The notes below the pieces were generated by a model that worked only from the letters and a program-made list of their open reading frames with translations, had not been told where the DNA came from and made no database searches. A DNA stretch of 21,600 nt from Armatimonadaceae bacterium (GTDB taxonomy: Bacteria > Armatimonadota > Armatimonadia > Armatimonadales > Armatimonadaceae). The translations under genes and the position numbers were made by a program. The stretch covers positions 1 through 21,600 of the forward strand of contig JAUJNC010000129.1 of the NCBI GenBank assembly GCA_030446525.1. Reading direction: 5' to 3'. Shown here piece by piece: positions 1 through 8,318 of the stretch (positions are counted from its first letter, which is position 1; each line of letters starts with the position of its first letter).

Positions 1-1
1 C

Positions 2-484
2 CAGCGGCTGCCCAGCATCCAGCGGGCCGTGGCCGAGGGGACACTGCGCGAGGTGGACGTCGCCGGCCCGAGCGATGACGACCCGCGCACGGCGCAGCGG
101 CTGGCCGAGATCGTGGGCGCCGACGAGTTCCTCACCGCGTCGGTCGAGGACTACCGGTACGACCCGGCGTCGCGGACCGCCTCGTTCAACCTGAGCGTGT
201 TCCGCACCACCACGGCCGACGGGGCGACGCTCGGCACGGCCGCCGCCCCGGGGAAGGCGGTCGCGCCCGCCGACGTGGCCGGTCCTCGCCAGGAAGGATC
301 CGCCGTGGCCCGCGCCGCGGAGGTCGCCGCCGAGCAGGCGGTGCAGGGCCTGTTCCCGCGCGCGGCTGTCCCCGTCACCGCCCAACAGCAGCCGCAGTCG
401 GCGGGCCGGGCGAATCGCGGCACGGATCGCCTGTTCCTCGGCATCTTCGGGGTCGCGCTCGGCCTGCTCCTCCTGGCGGATTGA
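2..484 (+). CDS. C-terminal part of an unknown, probably membrane-anchored protein
   Basis: The frame is open to the left edge, so the gene probably begins outside the window; an internal GTG at 29 is the first possible start inside it. The visible 160 residues have a mixed alpha/beta part with the pattern AEIVGADEFLTASVEDYRYD followed by FNLSVFRTTTADG, then an alanine-rich helix. This resembles the nucleotide-binding-like fold of CsgG/FlgT-type secretion lipoproteins, where a 'GAD..L.G.V..Y' strand is common, but I cannot assign the family. An Ala/Gln/Pro-rich linker leads to a C-terminal hydrophobic segment (LFLGIFGVALGLLLL) that ends two residues before the stop, consistent with a tail anchor. 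It ends 29 bases before the next gene on the same strand and could be co-transcribed with it. Confidence 0.55.
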   Translation, partial: QRLPSIQRAVAEGTLREVDVAGPSDDDPRTAQRLAEIVGADEFLTASVEDYRYDPASRTASFNLSVFRTTTADGATLGTAAAPGKAVAPADVAGPRQEGSAVARAAEVAAEQAVQGLFPRAAVPVTAQQQPQSAGRANRGTDRLFLGIFGVALGLLLLAD

Positions 485-513
485 CGGCGACGCAGACGGT
501 ACCGGCCTGAACC

Positions 514-2524
514 ATGCAAGGCTCCGCTCTAACCTCCCGCATCCTCGCCGCCACGGTCGGTTTCGGGGGGGTCATCGCGCTGGCGGCGCCGGGCGCCCAG
601 GCGGCGTCCGGCCTCGCCTCCATCCGCCTCAGCGCCGAGCGCGACATCCTCCTCGCCGACGGCAAGAGCGCCACCACACTCACCGCCGAGGTGCGCGACG
701 AGCGGGGCGCCGTCGTGCCGGACGGCACGACGGTCCGCTTCACGACGACGGCGGGGCGGCTCGACACGACCTCGGCGGCCACCAGAAGCGGGGTCGCCCG
801 CGTCACCCTGACCGCCGCCGACCTGCCGGGCACGGCCCTGGTCACCGCCACCCTGGAGGGGCGGGGCGGCGCGGCCCCGTCACAGCTGCGCATCGCCTTC
901 GGCGGGGATGCCGATGTGACGCTGATCGGCGGCAACTGGGCGCACGTCGAGGGCGACTACGTGGGCTACGCCGTGGACAATGGCGTCATCCATGCGCAGA
1001 AGAAGGGCAAACAGGCCCGCGTCGCCTATCGCGGCGTGGAGATCACCGCCGACACCCTCCAGGTGAACATACGCGACAACACCGTCCGCGCGGCCGGCAA
1101 CGTCGTGCTCGCCCGCGGGCCGCAGAGGCGCGCCTACAGCAACCTGCGCTACAACCTCACCACGACCGAAGGCGTGGGCGAGCGTGACCAGGACGGGCGG
1201 CCGCGCTCGCTCCAGGTGCGCGGCCCCGTCCTCGACGAAGCCCCGCCCGCGGAGGTCCCCGGCGCCGACGCGTTCGCGCACGAGGACCTTTCCGCCGCCA
1301 GTCTGGTCGTCGTGGCGCGCTCGATCGACCTGGAACCGAACGTGCGGCTGCAGTTCCGCCGGGCCACCTTCTACCTGGACGGCAGCAAGGTGCTGTCGCT
1401 GCCGTTCCACGTGATGGCGTTCGGCCAGGAGTCGCTGTTCACGGAGCAGATCCTCGGGTACGGGCCCAACGGGGTCACGGTCGACTTCCCGCTCTACTAC
1501 GACGTGCGCCCCTCCACGGTGGGCACGCTGCACCTGCGGCACGGCGCGCGGGTGGGCGCGTCCGCCTACTCCACGCGCCCGGGCTGGAGCCTGGACATGG
1601 AGCACGCTTACAACGGGAGGAGCGCGGCGGACGGCACACTCGAGCTGACCGGCGTCACCCGGGAGGACTGGGGCGCGCGGTGGACCCACGCGCAGCGTCT
1701 CGGCGACCGATCGGAGGGCCGGCTGTATGTGGACTTCCCGAACCACAGCGACCTGTTCGTGAACACGTCGCTTTCGCGCTCGTTCCGCGGCTTTTCCCTG
1801 AACGCCACCGCCGGCGGTTCGCGCGGCGGGGTGCAGGACGCGCTCACCGGCAGCCGGGGCGACTGGCGGGGCCAGGTGTACGCCGAAACGGACCCGCACG
1901 CGCTGGCCGGCGTGGAGCGCGTCCGCTACACGCTCCAGCTGTCGCTGGCGCGCCAGGGGTTCTATGGCCCCGACGCCCCCGCCGGCTACAACGCGCGGAC
2001 GGCGGCCGTGCGCCTGTGGACCGCGCCTCTGTCCCTGGGCGGGGGTGCCACCCTCGCCCAGTCCCTGTCCGTGGGCCAGACGTGGACGTCGGGCGGCCGG
2101 AGCGCCAACCCGGGCGGCGCTTCGATCCTGGGGACGCTGTCCCTGGGGCGCCGGATCGGGCAGCTGGGGAACGCAGCGCTGACCTACGACTACACGCAGA
2201 CACCGGAGCGCGCCGTGGCGAGCACGTCCGGCCGGCACCGCGTGGGCGCGAACTTCTTTCTCGGCGCCGGTGACCGGTGGAACCTGTCGCTCACCGGCTC
2301 GCACGCGCTCGATCAGACCTTCTCCACGGTCTATGGCAACCTCCAGTTCGCCCTCGGCGGCCGTGGCGCGGGCGGATCACCTTTCCGCATCGCGCCTGTC
2401 CGCGTTCGGGTACCAGGACGTGGAGTACGCCCTGGTGCGGCGGATCGGCGGGCGCGACATCGCCCTGTACTACTCGACGACTCCGCGGCGCTTCCAGAAC
2501 TCGATCTGTCTGGCGCGCTTCTGA
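514..2524 (+). CDS. Big-1 / OstA / LptD-like outer-membrane beta-barrel protein
   Basis: The product starts with a signal peptide (residues 1-30, ending GAPGAQA-like AQA/AS). An invasin/intimin-type Big-1 domain follows (about 34-120; 'LLADGKSATTLTAEVRDERG', 'PDGTTVRFTTTAG'). Next is an OstA/LptA-like jellyroll repeat (about 165-210; 'ITADTLQVNIRDNTVRAAGN') and then a long Gly/Tyr/Arg-rich barrel region from about residue 285 with alternating strands, resembling LptD. By family knowledge it would place lipopolysaccharide or a related glycolipid in the outer membrane. There is one clear frame switch at about 2370: the original frame runs on to 2589 as Arg/Pro-rich nonsense. The +1 frame instead gives SAFGYQDVEYALVRRIGGRD, then YYSTTPRRFQ and a terminal ...CLARF stop at 2522-2524, a convincing barrel C-terminus ending in Phe. 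The start ATG at 514 has no strong ribosome-binding site. True length is about 670 residues, and the Big-1 domain is unusual for LptD. Confidence 0.75.
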
Positions 2525-2584
2525 CCTCACCCCCGACCCCTTTCCTGCCCTCACCGCTTGCAGGGGAGAGGGCCGGGGGTGAGG
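2525..2584. repeat. Interspersed palindromic repeat, 60-base stem-loop
   Basis: CCTCACCCCC (2525-2534) is the exact reverse complement of GGGGGTGAGG (2575-2584). The inner arms CCCCTTTCCTGC and GCAGGGGAGAGG also pair with a few mismatches. The element abuts the stop of the preceding gene and is followed by TTTAAAA, so it may act as a terminator. Small palindromes with 'CCTCACCCC...GGGGTGAGG' ends are known to be scattered between genes in many bacterial genomes. I see one full copy in this window. Confidence 0.7.
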
Positions 2585-2726
2585 TTTAAAATCTTCCCGT
2601 AGCGTTTAAACAATAAGCTCTTGGGGTACACCTATGTTGCCTACCCTGTAAAAGATGCACGTGTTTTGCTACGTCTGATGGCGGACGGCGCGCGGCGACT
2701 TTGATCGCGGGGAGAGAGACTCTACG

Positions 2727-2966
2727 ATGGCAGAAAGCGACATCCGGCCGGGCACGACGACAAGCCACCGGCCGGACAAGGTTTTTACCCGACGCACGCC
2801 CGGGTGATGAGGCCCTCGAAGAGGACTGACCGGGCGGATGATCCGGCCGACGGACGCCGACTTCGAGGAGATACTGACGCCCGAGCACAACTCCGCCGAC
2901 GTCGGCGGGGACGACGTGTCCGATTCGACCATGGCGTCTGACGCCTCGCTGGGCGGCACCGGCTAG
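2727..2966 (+). CDS. Possible small acidic protein of unknown function, broken
   Basis: An ATG at 2727 follows a good ribosome-binding site (GGGGAGAGA, 2709-2717) and reads MAESDIRPGTTTSHRPDKVF before meeting TGA TGA at 2805. The same frame resumes after the stops at an ATG at 2838 and reads 42 residues (MIRPTDADFEEILTPEHNSA, then an Asp/Ser/Gly-rich tail ending SLGGTG) to TAG at 2964-2966. Between them another frame gives the acidic DEALEED. The simplest reading is one small acidic protein of about 80 residues split by two indels. The alternative is two unrelated short ORFs or non-coding sequence. I recognise no family. The rest of 2585-3042 is intergenic: an AT-richer patch at 2585-2670 and a hairpin at 2990-3020. 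Confidence 0.3.
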
Positions 2967-2989
2967 CAGCCGCCCCGGCGACAGACGAT

Positions 2990-3026
2990 CCGGGCGGGCG
3001 CCGGGCGCGCCGCCCGCCGGTTTATT
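2990..3026 (+). terminator. GC-rich hairpin followed by TTTATT
   Basis: CCGGGCGGGCG (2990-3000) pairs with CGCCCGCCGG (3011-3020) with one bulged base and is followed at once by TTTATTA. It lies between the small acidic ORF and the ribosome-binding site (AAGGAG, 3031-3036) of the flavoenzyme gene. It could terminate the upstream transcript or attenuate the downstream one. Confidence 0.45.
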
Positions 3027-3042
3027 ACAGAAGGAGAAAAGC

Positions 3043-4481
3043 GTGGCACAGGATCAGACCATTATCGTGGGGGCGGCCCCACCGGCCTTTCGGCGGCGTA
3101 CCATCTCGACGGCGACTGGACCCTGCTGGAAGGAGCGCCCCACCCGGGAGGGTGGGCGAAGAGCATCGTCGCGGACGGCTTCACGTTCGATTACGCGGGG
3201 CACATCATCTTCACCAACGACGAGTACGCCAAGGAGATGTTCAACCTGTTCCTGGGCGAGAACATCCACTACCAGCAGCGCGAAGCCTGGATCTACTCGA
3301 AGAACACCTTCACGATGTACCCCTATCAGGGCAAACGCGTTCGGGCTGCCCGACGAGGTGCTGCAGGAGAACATATTGGGGCGGTCCAGGCGTACCTGGA
3401 AGTACCCCGACAACTACAAGCCCAGGCACTTCCGCGACTGGATGAACACGTTCGGCCAGGGCATCGCCAACAATTTCCTCGTGCCGTATAACCAGAAGCT
3501 GTGGAAGGGCGTGGCGCTCGAGGACATCTCGGTCTGGCTGGGCGGGCGCGTTCCGCAGCCGTCCGTCGAGCAGATCATCGACGGCGCCATCAACATCCCC
3601 AAAAGAGCATGGGCCCCAACGCCGCTTCGGTTACCCGCTCCGGGGCGGCTTCAACGCCATCATCAACGGGCTGGTCGAGCGTCTGGACGACCGGGGGCTG
3701 CTCACCAACAAAGAAAGTGACGCGCGTGCGGCTGCGCGACCGGGTGGTGGAGGTGGACGGCGGGGCCGAGGAGTACCCGTTCGAGACCCTGATCAACACC
3801 ATGTCGCTGCCGCAGTTCGTGAACATCATCGACAAGGTGCCGCAGTCGATCAAAGACCTGGCCGCGCGGCGCTGGATCTCGATCAGTGCGTCAACATCGG
3901 CATCGAGAACAACCGCACCGACAAGCACTGGATCTATTATCCCGAGGACGACACGATCTTCCACCGGATCTTCGTACAGGGAAACGCCAGCCCCTACTGC
4001 AAGCCGCACCCGGCGACGTCGGGCTATACCGCCGAGATCAGCTACGCCCAGGGCCAGCCGCGCCCGCAGGACGTGCTGGGCGAGCAGGGGCTGATCGACC
4101 GCGTGGTCGCCGACCTGGAGATCGTCGGCCTCAAGCAGCCGGGCGACGCCGTGCTGCACGCGTCGGTCGTGGACATGCCGGTCGCCTACGTGGTGTACGA
4201 GGGCATCGCAAGCCGACCGTGCAGCAGATCAAGGTGTGGCTCGAAGACCACGGCATCCACACGGCGGCCGGTTCGGCGATTGGGAGTACTATAACACGGA
4301 CCACTCGCTGCTCGCCGGCAAGCGCGTCGCCGATATGGTAAACAGCCTCCTCGCCCAGGATGCCCGGGCCGAGCGCAAGCGGTCGGTGGCCAGGCGCGTG
4401 CGCGAGCAGATGGAGGCGGCGGGCATCACGACCAACCACGCCGACGAGTGGGCCAAGGTCGCCGCCGCGCACAAGGCGTAG
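3043..4481 (+). CDS. UDP-galactopyranose-mutase-like FAD enzyme, frameshifted
   Basis: GTG start at 3043, with AAGGAG six bases upstream. Reading across frames gives a protein of about 475 residues. The N-terminus is a Rossmann FAD-binding motif (TIIVGGGPTGLSAAYHL), followed by DWTLLEGAPHPGGWAKSIV and FDYAGHIIFTNDEY. Further signatures are FGLPDEVLQENILG, MNTFGQGIANNFLVPYNQKL (the FGEGIA..F..PYN..W signature), GPNAAFGYPLRGGFNAII, and near the end GRFGDWEYYNTDHSLLAGKR. The order and motifs match the UDP-galactopyranose mutase / protoporphyrinogen-oxidase-like family, closest to the 'eukaryotic-type' mutases. That enzyme converts UDP-galactopyranose to UDP-galactofuranose for surface glycans. 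Frame switches fall near 3070, 3335, 3375, 3405, 3610, 3710, 3870, 4205 and 4270; the regular preservation of motifs argues for sequence error, not decay. The substrate is an inference; a related desaturase role cannot be excluded. It is followed by a glycosyltransferase in the same direction. Confidence 0.7.
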
Positions 4482-4489
4482 GAAGTAGG

Positions 4490-4521
4490 GAAATAGGGGC
4501 GCCGCTGGCGCGCCCTATTTC
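4490..4521. terminator. Inverted repeat between mutase and glycosyltransferase
   Basis: GAAATAGGGGCGCC (4490-4503) pairs with GGCGCGCCCTATTTC (4507-4521), with one extra base and a three-base loop. There is no T-run on either side. It sits in the 55-base gap between two co-directional genes, so it may stabilise or partially terminate the message rather than end an operon. Confidence 0.4.
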
Positions 4522-4536
4522 GCATGAGGAAATACC

Positions 4537-5690
4537 ATGACCGATACCGAAAGTGGCCGTCCCGAGTACGGCATCCTGGTGCACTGCCACCTGCTGGGAT
4601 TTCGTGTGGCAGCGGCCCCAGCACATCCTGAGCCGGCTGTCGAAGTACCACCCGGTAGTCTTCCTGGAGGACGCCGCGCCGTTGCCGGACGATCCCGACA
4701 GCCAGAACCAGCCGCGGATGCAGGCCACCCGCGTCTCCGACAGCCTGACCGTGGCGCGCCCGCTGCTGATCCCCACGTGGGCGACCCGCCAAAGACGCCG
4801 AGGCGGACAGTATCAATGGCCCCGCCTGCGATCGCCTGCTCGACACCCTGATGGACAGCCTCGGGTGGGGCCTGGTCCACTGGTTCTACACGCCGATGGC
4901 CGTGAACGTACACCGGCGCTACAACCCGGTGGCGATCGCCTACGACTGCATGGACGAGCTCGCCAGCTTCAAGGGCGCGCCCGAGGACACCCGGGCCAAA
5001 GAGGCCGAGCTGATGCGCGTGGCCGATGTCGTCTTCACCGGCGGCCCCTCGATGTACCAGGCGCGCAAGGACAAGCACCCCAACGTCCACCAGTTCAACT
5101 CCGGCGTGGACGTCGGGCATTTCCGCCGCGCGCTCGATCCCTCGACGAGGGTGCCCGACGACATCGCGGACCTGCCTCGCCGCTCCTGCTCTACTACGGC
5201 GTGATCGACGAGCGCATGGGCTGGGACAACCTCCAGGCCCTGAGCGAGGCGCACCCCGAGTGGAGCATCGTCCTCGTCGGCCCGCTTGCCGAAAAAGATC
5301 ACCGAGGACGAAAACGCGCTCAGGCGGCCCAACATCCATTACACCGGGCAGCGCTCCTACGACGAGCCTGCCCGGTTACCTGAAGGGTGCGACGTCGCGC
5401 TGATCCCCTTCGCGCTCTCGGACGCCACCCGCTACCTGTCGCCCACCAAGACGCTGGAATACTTCGCCGCGCGCAGGCCGGTGGTGTCGACGCCGATCCA
5501 GGATATCGTGGAGCACTACGCGGATGCGGCACGCATCGCCCACACGCCCGAAGAGTTCGTGCGGGCCTGCGAGGCGGCCCTGGGCGAGGATAACGCCGCC
5601 CGCCTGGAGCGGGGCGAGGGGCACGCCCAGGGCCAACACCTGGGACAGCATCTTCGGGCGCATGGACGAAGCGCTGACCAGGCCGTGGCG
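4537..5690 (+). CDS. TuaH-like family 1/4 glycosyltransferase, frameshifted
   Basis: ATG at 4537 follows GAGGA. Joined across frames, the protein has about 380 residues. Its N-terminus reads YGILVHCHLL-WDFVWQRPQHIL, the 'WDF.(F/W)QRPQH' start typical of TuaH-like (teichuronic acid) and related glycosyltransferases. A middle part follows with WGLVHWFYTPMAV and IAYDCMDELASF, then FNSGVDVGHF at the domain hinge. The C-terminal GT-B domain reads PLLLYYGVIDERMGWDNL, PNIHYTGQRSYDELPGYLKG, DVALIPF and TRYLSPTKTLEYFAARRPVV, with the nucleotide-sugar-binding 'S.TK..EY.A...PVV' region. Frame switches occur near 4600, 4790, 5178, 5290, 5370 and 5630. The stop is lost in the errors; the last recognisable segment is TWDSIFGRMDEALTR at about 5680. 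With the preceding mutase-like gene it probably forms a surface-glycan pair, the mutase supplying a furanose donor; this is inferred from family and neighbourhood. Confidence 0.7.
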
Positions 5691-5713
5691 CGCAACCTGG
5701 GGAGGCCGATCCC

Positions 5714-5752
5714 GCCCCCTGCCGCCGGCGCCTGGGAGGGCAGGCGAGGGGC
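5714..5752. repeat. GC-rich imperfect stem-loop after the glycosyltransferase
   Basis: GCCCC (5714-5718) pairs with GGGGC (5748-5752) and CTGCC (5719-5723) pairs with GGCAG (5739-5743), with a four-base bulge. It lies in the gap between the glycosyltransferase and the cold-shock-domain ORF. It could be a terminator or a dispersed palindromic element. There is no T-run. Confidence 0.3.
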
Positions 5753-5769
5753 AAGAACGGGAGGGCGGC

Positions 5770-6011
5770 ATGGCGCCGGGCAGGTGCTCTGGTACTCGGG
5801 CTCGCGCGGTGCCGGCGTCGTGGACACCGGTGGGGGCGACGAAGTGATGGCGTTCCTGCCCGGCTCGGTGCAGGAGGATCTGGGCGGAGAAGGAGGGCGA
5901 CACCGTGGCCGTGTCCACGCCGGCCCGGCGCACCTGGCCGCCGAGAACGAGCGCGGCACGGACATGTTCCCGCTGGGACTGGACAAGATCCTGAACAGGG
6001 AGAAGTCCTGA
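5770..6011 (+). CDS. Small cold-shock-domain (OB-fold) protein, frameshifted
   Basis: An ATG at 5770 is preceded by GGGAGG (5759-5764). After an early frame switch the sequence reads AGQVLWYSGSRGAGVVDTGG, DEVMAFLPGSVQEDL, then (neighbouring frame) AEKEGDTVAV, then GPAHLAAENERGTDMFPL and a stop at 6009-6011. This matches the cold-shock pattern 'GxVkWyn..rGfGfI..dgg.dvFvh.s.i......l.eGd.V.f....gpkg..A.nV', with an OB-fold RNA-binding role by family knowledge. The aromatic RNP motifs are degenerate: FGFI is replaced by AGVV and FVH by MAF, so it would be a divergent member. About 80 residues. It points toward the minus-strand epimerase, whose true 3' end approaches it from the other side. Confidence 0.5.
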
Positions 6012-6158
6012 CCTGTGCCCGCCGTTCGGAAGGGCGCTCGGAGGGTGCCCGGGGTCAGGCCGTCCGCGTACGCCCTGGCAAGCCTGCTCGAAGGGCAGCG
6101 GGTCGATTCCGAAGGCGGCGCGGACGGGCCGTTGTCGCAGATGTTGTCCGCTTCAGGT

Positions 6159-6974
6159 TCAGGGCTGGTCGGTGGTAATCGGCGGCCGCGGCAGGATCGC
6201 TTCCAGCACCGAGGCCAGACCGAACATCGGCGGCAGGGGAACATGCAGGAGCGGCTTCTTGACCCCGATGTGCCGCTCTACGGCCTCGATCAGCGCGACA
6301 AACGTCACCTGCGTGGCGCCGCCGATGTCATAGGTCTGGCGGACCGTGGCCGGATCCTCGAGGCACTTCACGATGCAGGCGGTCAGGTCGCCCACGTAGA
6401 CCGGCTGGAACCGGTTGCGGCCATCCCCCGGCACCGGAACGAAGGGCGGCGGGAAGGGCGCGCCCGGCGGCTTCCGGATCAGGTCTTCCATCTGCCGGAG
6501 GAACTCGCCGTCCGGCCCGAGGATGATCGACGGGCGGAAGATGGTGTGGGGGAGGGGAGACGCCCTTACCGCCTGCTCCGCCTGCGCCTTGGTCCGGGAG
6601 TAGCGGGATCCGGCGTCGGGATCCGAGCCGAGGGCGCTCAGGTAGACGAACCGGCTGGAGATCCCCGCCGCCGCCGCGGCTGCCAGGGCGTTCCGGGTGC
6701 CCTGCGCGTGTACCGCCTCGAACGTCTGCCCCCTGCCGCGCACCTCCTGGATGATGCCCACCAGGTGCACCGCGGCGTCGCAGCCAGTTAGCTTGTCCGG
6801 CGCCAGGGTGGCGGCGTCCGTCACGTCCCCCGTCACATACGTCACGCCGGGCACGGCCTCGTCCTGGGCCGGCGTCTTGCGCGCCATCCCGACGACCGCG
6901 TGCCCGGCCGCGAGGAGCGCCCGGACCAGGTGCCCACCCACGAAGCCCGCCGCCCCTGTCACCCAGACTTTCAT
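6159..6974 (-). CDS. NDUFA9-like atypical SDR (NAD(P)-binding epimerase family)
   Basis: It opens with a Rossmann fold, MKVWVTGAAGFVGGHLVRAL, with the GxxGxxG glycines at residues 7, 10 and 13. Then come DVTD, the CDAAVHLVGII strand, SRFVYLSALGSDPDAGSRYS and a YxxxK pair (Y126, K130). The fold with RPSIILGP and FQPVYVGDLTACIVKCL matches atypical SDRs related to the complex I subunit NDUFA9 and to NmrA-like proteins. These bind NAD(P)H; many lack a known substrate. The ORF stops after PPITTDQ, but the usual family C-terminus continues downstream in shifted frames: EADNICDNG near 6130-6150 and AFGIDPLPFEQA near 6070-6100. The real gene therefore probably ends near 6050 with about 300 residues. 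It starts nine bases after the stop of the sigma factor gene and is likely co-transcribed with it. Confidence 0.8.
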   Translation of the reverse strand: MKVWVTGAAGFVGGHLVRALLAAGHAVVGMARKTPAQDEAVPGVTYVTGDVTDAATLAPDKLTGCDAAVHLVGIIQEVRGRGQTFEAVHAQGTRNALAAAAAAGISSRFVYLSALGSDPDAGSRYSRTKAQAEQAVRASPLPHTIFRPSIILGPDGEFLRQMEDLIRKPPGAPFPPPFVPVPGDGRNRFQPVYVGDLTACIVKCLEDPATVRQTYDIGGATQVTFVALIEAVERHIGVKKPLLHVPLPPMFGLASVLEAILPRPPITTDQP

Positions 6975-6983
6975 GGCCCGGCG

Positions 6984-8090
6984 CTAGTTCTTGGGCTCCA
7001 TCGGCCCCATGCGGCGCAGCTTTTTGAGCGCGCGCAGCTCGATCTGGCGCACCCGCTCGCGCGTGACGTGGAAGTGCTGCCCCACCTCTTCCAGGGTGCG
7101 CGGGCTTCCGTCGTCCAGGCCGAAGCGCATCCGCACCACGTCCCGCTCGCGGTCGGTCAGCTTGGCGAGCACCTGGTCGAGCTGCTCCCGCCGGATCAGG
7201 TTCAGGGCGACGTCGGAGGGTGTCGCGCCGGTCTGCGCCTGGATGAAGTCCGCCAGCTGCGCCGAGTCTTTGTCCCCAACCGGCGTTTCCAGCGACAGCG
7301 GCTCCATCGCGATGCGCATGATCTCGTTCACGCGGTCGGGCGCGAGAGCCATCTCGCGGCTCACCTCCTCGATCGTGGGCTCGCGCGCGAGCTGCTGGCG
7401 CAGCAGGCCGGAGGTCTTGACCACCTTGTGGATCATCTCGGCCACATAAACGGGGATACGGATGGTGCGGCCCTGGTTGATCACCGCGCGCGCGATGGCG
7501 CGGCGGATCCACCAGGTCGCGTACGTGGAGAAGCGGAAGCCGCGCGTGGGATCGAACTTCTCGACGGCGCGGATCAGCCCGATGGTGCCCTCCTGGATCA
7601 GGTCCGCCAGCGCGATCCCGGGCACGGAGTAGCGCCGCGCGATGGAGACCACGAGGCGCAAGTTCGCCTCGGTCAAAATGTCCTTGGCGCCCTGATCGCC
7701 GCGCGCGACCCGGTTTGCCAACTCGACTTCTTCCGCGGCGGAAAGAAGGCGCGTGCTCTTGGTCCGGCGCATCCACATCTGGAGGGTTTCCCCCTCATGG
7801 ACGCCGTCTGCACCGTCCTCCAGTTCGACCGGGGGGGTCTCCTCGTCCTTGGAAAGCTCGTCGTAGACCAGCTCGCTTTCGTCGTCCAGGGACGGTGACA
7901 TCGGGATGGGCGCCATCTCCTGCGCGTCCACCAGACCCAAGACCTCCGGCTCGGCCAGCACTTCCATGCCGCCCCGGCCCGGCTTGGCCGCAGCGTTCTG
8001 CGCCTTTTCTTCCTGTATACGGTCGCTGGTATGTTGGGCGGCGCGTGCGCCGCGCTGCGGCGTCGCCACCGTGCCTGTTGCGCTCCCCAT
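6984..8090 (-). CDS. rpoD: Primary-type RNA polymerase sigma-70 factor
   Basis: This directs RNA polymerase to promoters. The 368-residue product has a disordered, acidic N-terminus (1-100) without a recognisable full region 1.1. Region 1.2 starts around [20 protein letters not shown] (103-122). Region 2 includes [12 protein letters not shown] (143-154), the core-binding [18 protein letters not shown] (163-180) and the -10-recognising and melting segment [20 protein letters not shown] (186-205). Region 3 is around 229-285. Region 4 (300-360) ends with the -35 helix-turn-helix, [20 protein letters not shown] (332-351). The match to the RpoD/SigA group is strong, but a group 2 paralogue cannot be excluded because the primary factor is often longer. 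ATG at 8090 has a purine-rich site, GGGGGGAGACGAG, just upstream. It lies between an M42 peptidase and an SDR gene on the same strand. Confidence 0.9.
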   Translation of the reverse strand: MGSATGTVATPQRGARAAQHTSDRIQEEKAQNAAAKPGRGGMEVLAEPEVLGLVDAQEMAPIPMSPSLDDESELVYDELSKDEETPPVELEDGADGVHEGETLQMWMRRTKSTRLLSAAEEVELANRVARGDQGAKDILTEANLRLVVSIARRYSVPGIALADLIQEGTIGLIRAVEKFDPTRGFRFSTYATWWIRRAIARAVINQGRTIRIPVYVAEMIHKVVKTSGLLRQQLAREPTIEEVSREMALAPDRVNEIMRIAMEPLSLETPVGDKDSAQLADFIQAQTGATPSDVALNLIRREQLDQVLAKLTDRERDVVRMRFGLDDGSPRTLEEVGQHFHVTRERVRQIELRALKKLRRMGPMEPKN

Positions 8091-8318
8091 ATCTCGTCTC
8101 CCCCCTGTTCCTAGGCCCGCGCCGCGCGGTGCGTTCCGGGGGCTGCCGACGTCGCAGCCTCAAAGACCTTTTACTTCATCTCAATACATTTAATGCGAGA
8201 ACGGTTCCCGGTTTTCCTCCCCAGAGTTGGGGCCGGATTTGATCAAGGACGGGGACCAGGACCAAATTAATTACGGATGCGGTTTTCCCGCCGTTCCTTA
8301 TTTCCCACGCGTGAGCCG
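8091..8318. other. Intergenic region upstream of the sigma factor gene
   Basis: This 228-base gap follows the M42 peptidase stop and precedes the sigma factor start (both minus strand). It is clearly AT-richer than its flanks around 8160-8280, as expected for a promoter region. A small hairpin, CCCCA-GAGT-TGGGG (8219-8232), is visible. I could not find a convincing TTGACA/TATAAT pair. No coding frame in it looks real. Confidence 0.5.

Noticed and set aside
880..2304. 474-residue minus-strand ORF opposite the LptD-like gene
   Set aside because: Arg/Pro/Ala/His-rich translation with no domain pattern; a mirror of a GC-rich coding strand.
5516..6244. Minus-strand ORFs opposite the glycosyltransferase and cold-shock gene
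   Set aside because: Only the first part (near 6110-6160) holds real SDR sequence; the rest is antisense to coding sequence.
6328..7776. 482-residue minus-strand ORF through the sigma factor and SDR genes
   Set aside because: It overlaps two well-supported genes in another frame of the same strand and has shadow composition.
8170..8215. GGAACC motif upstream of the sigma factor resembling an ECF-type promoter
   Set aside because: The -10 element is not convincing and the motif is short enough to occur by chance.
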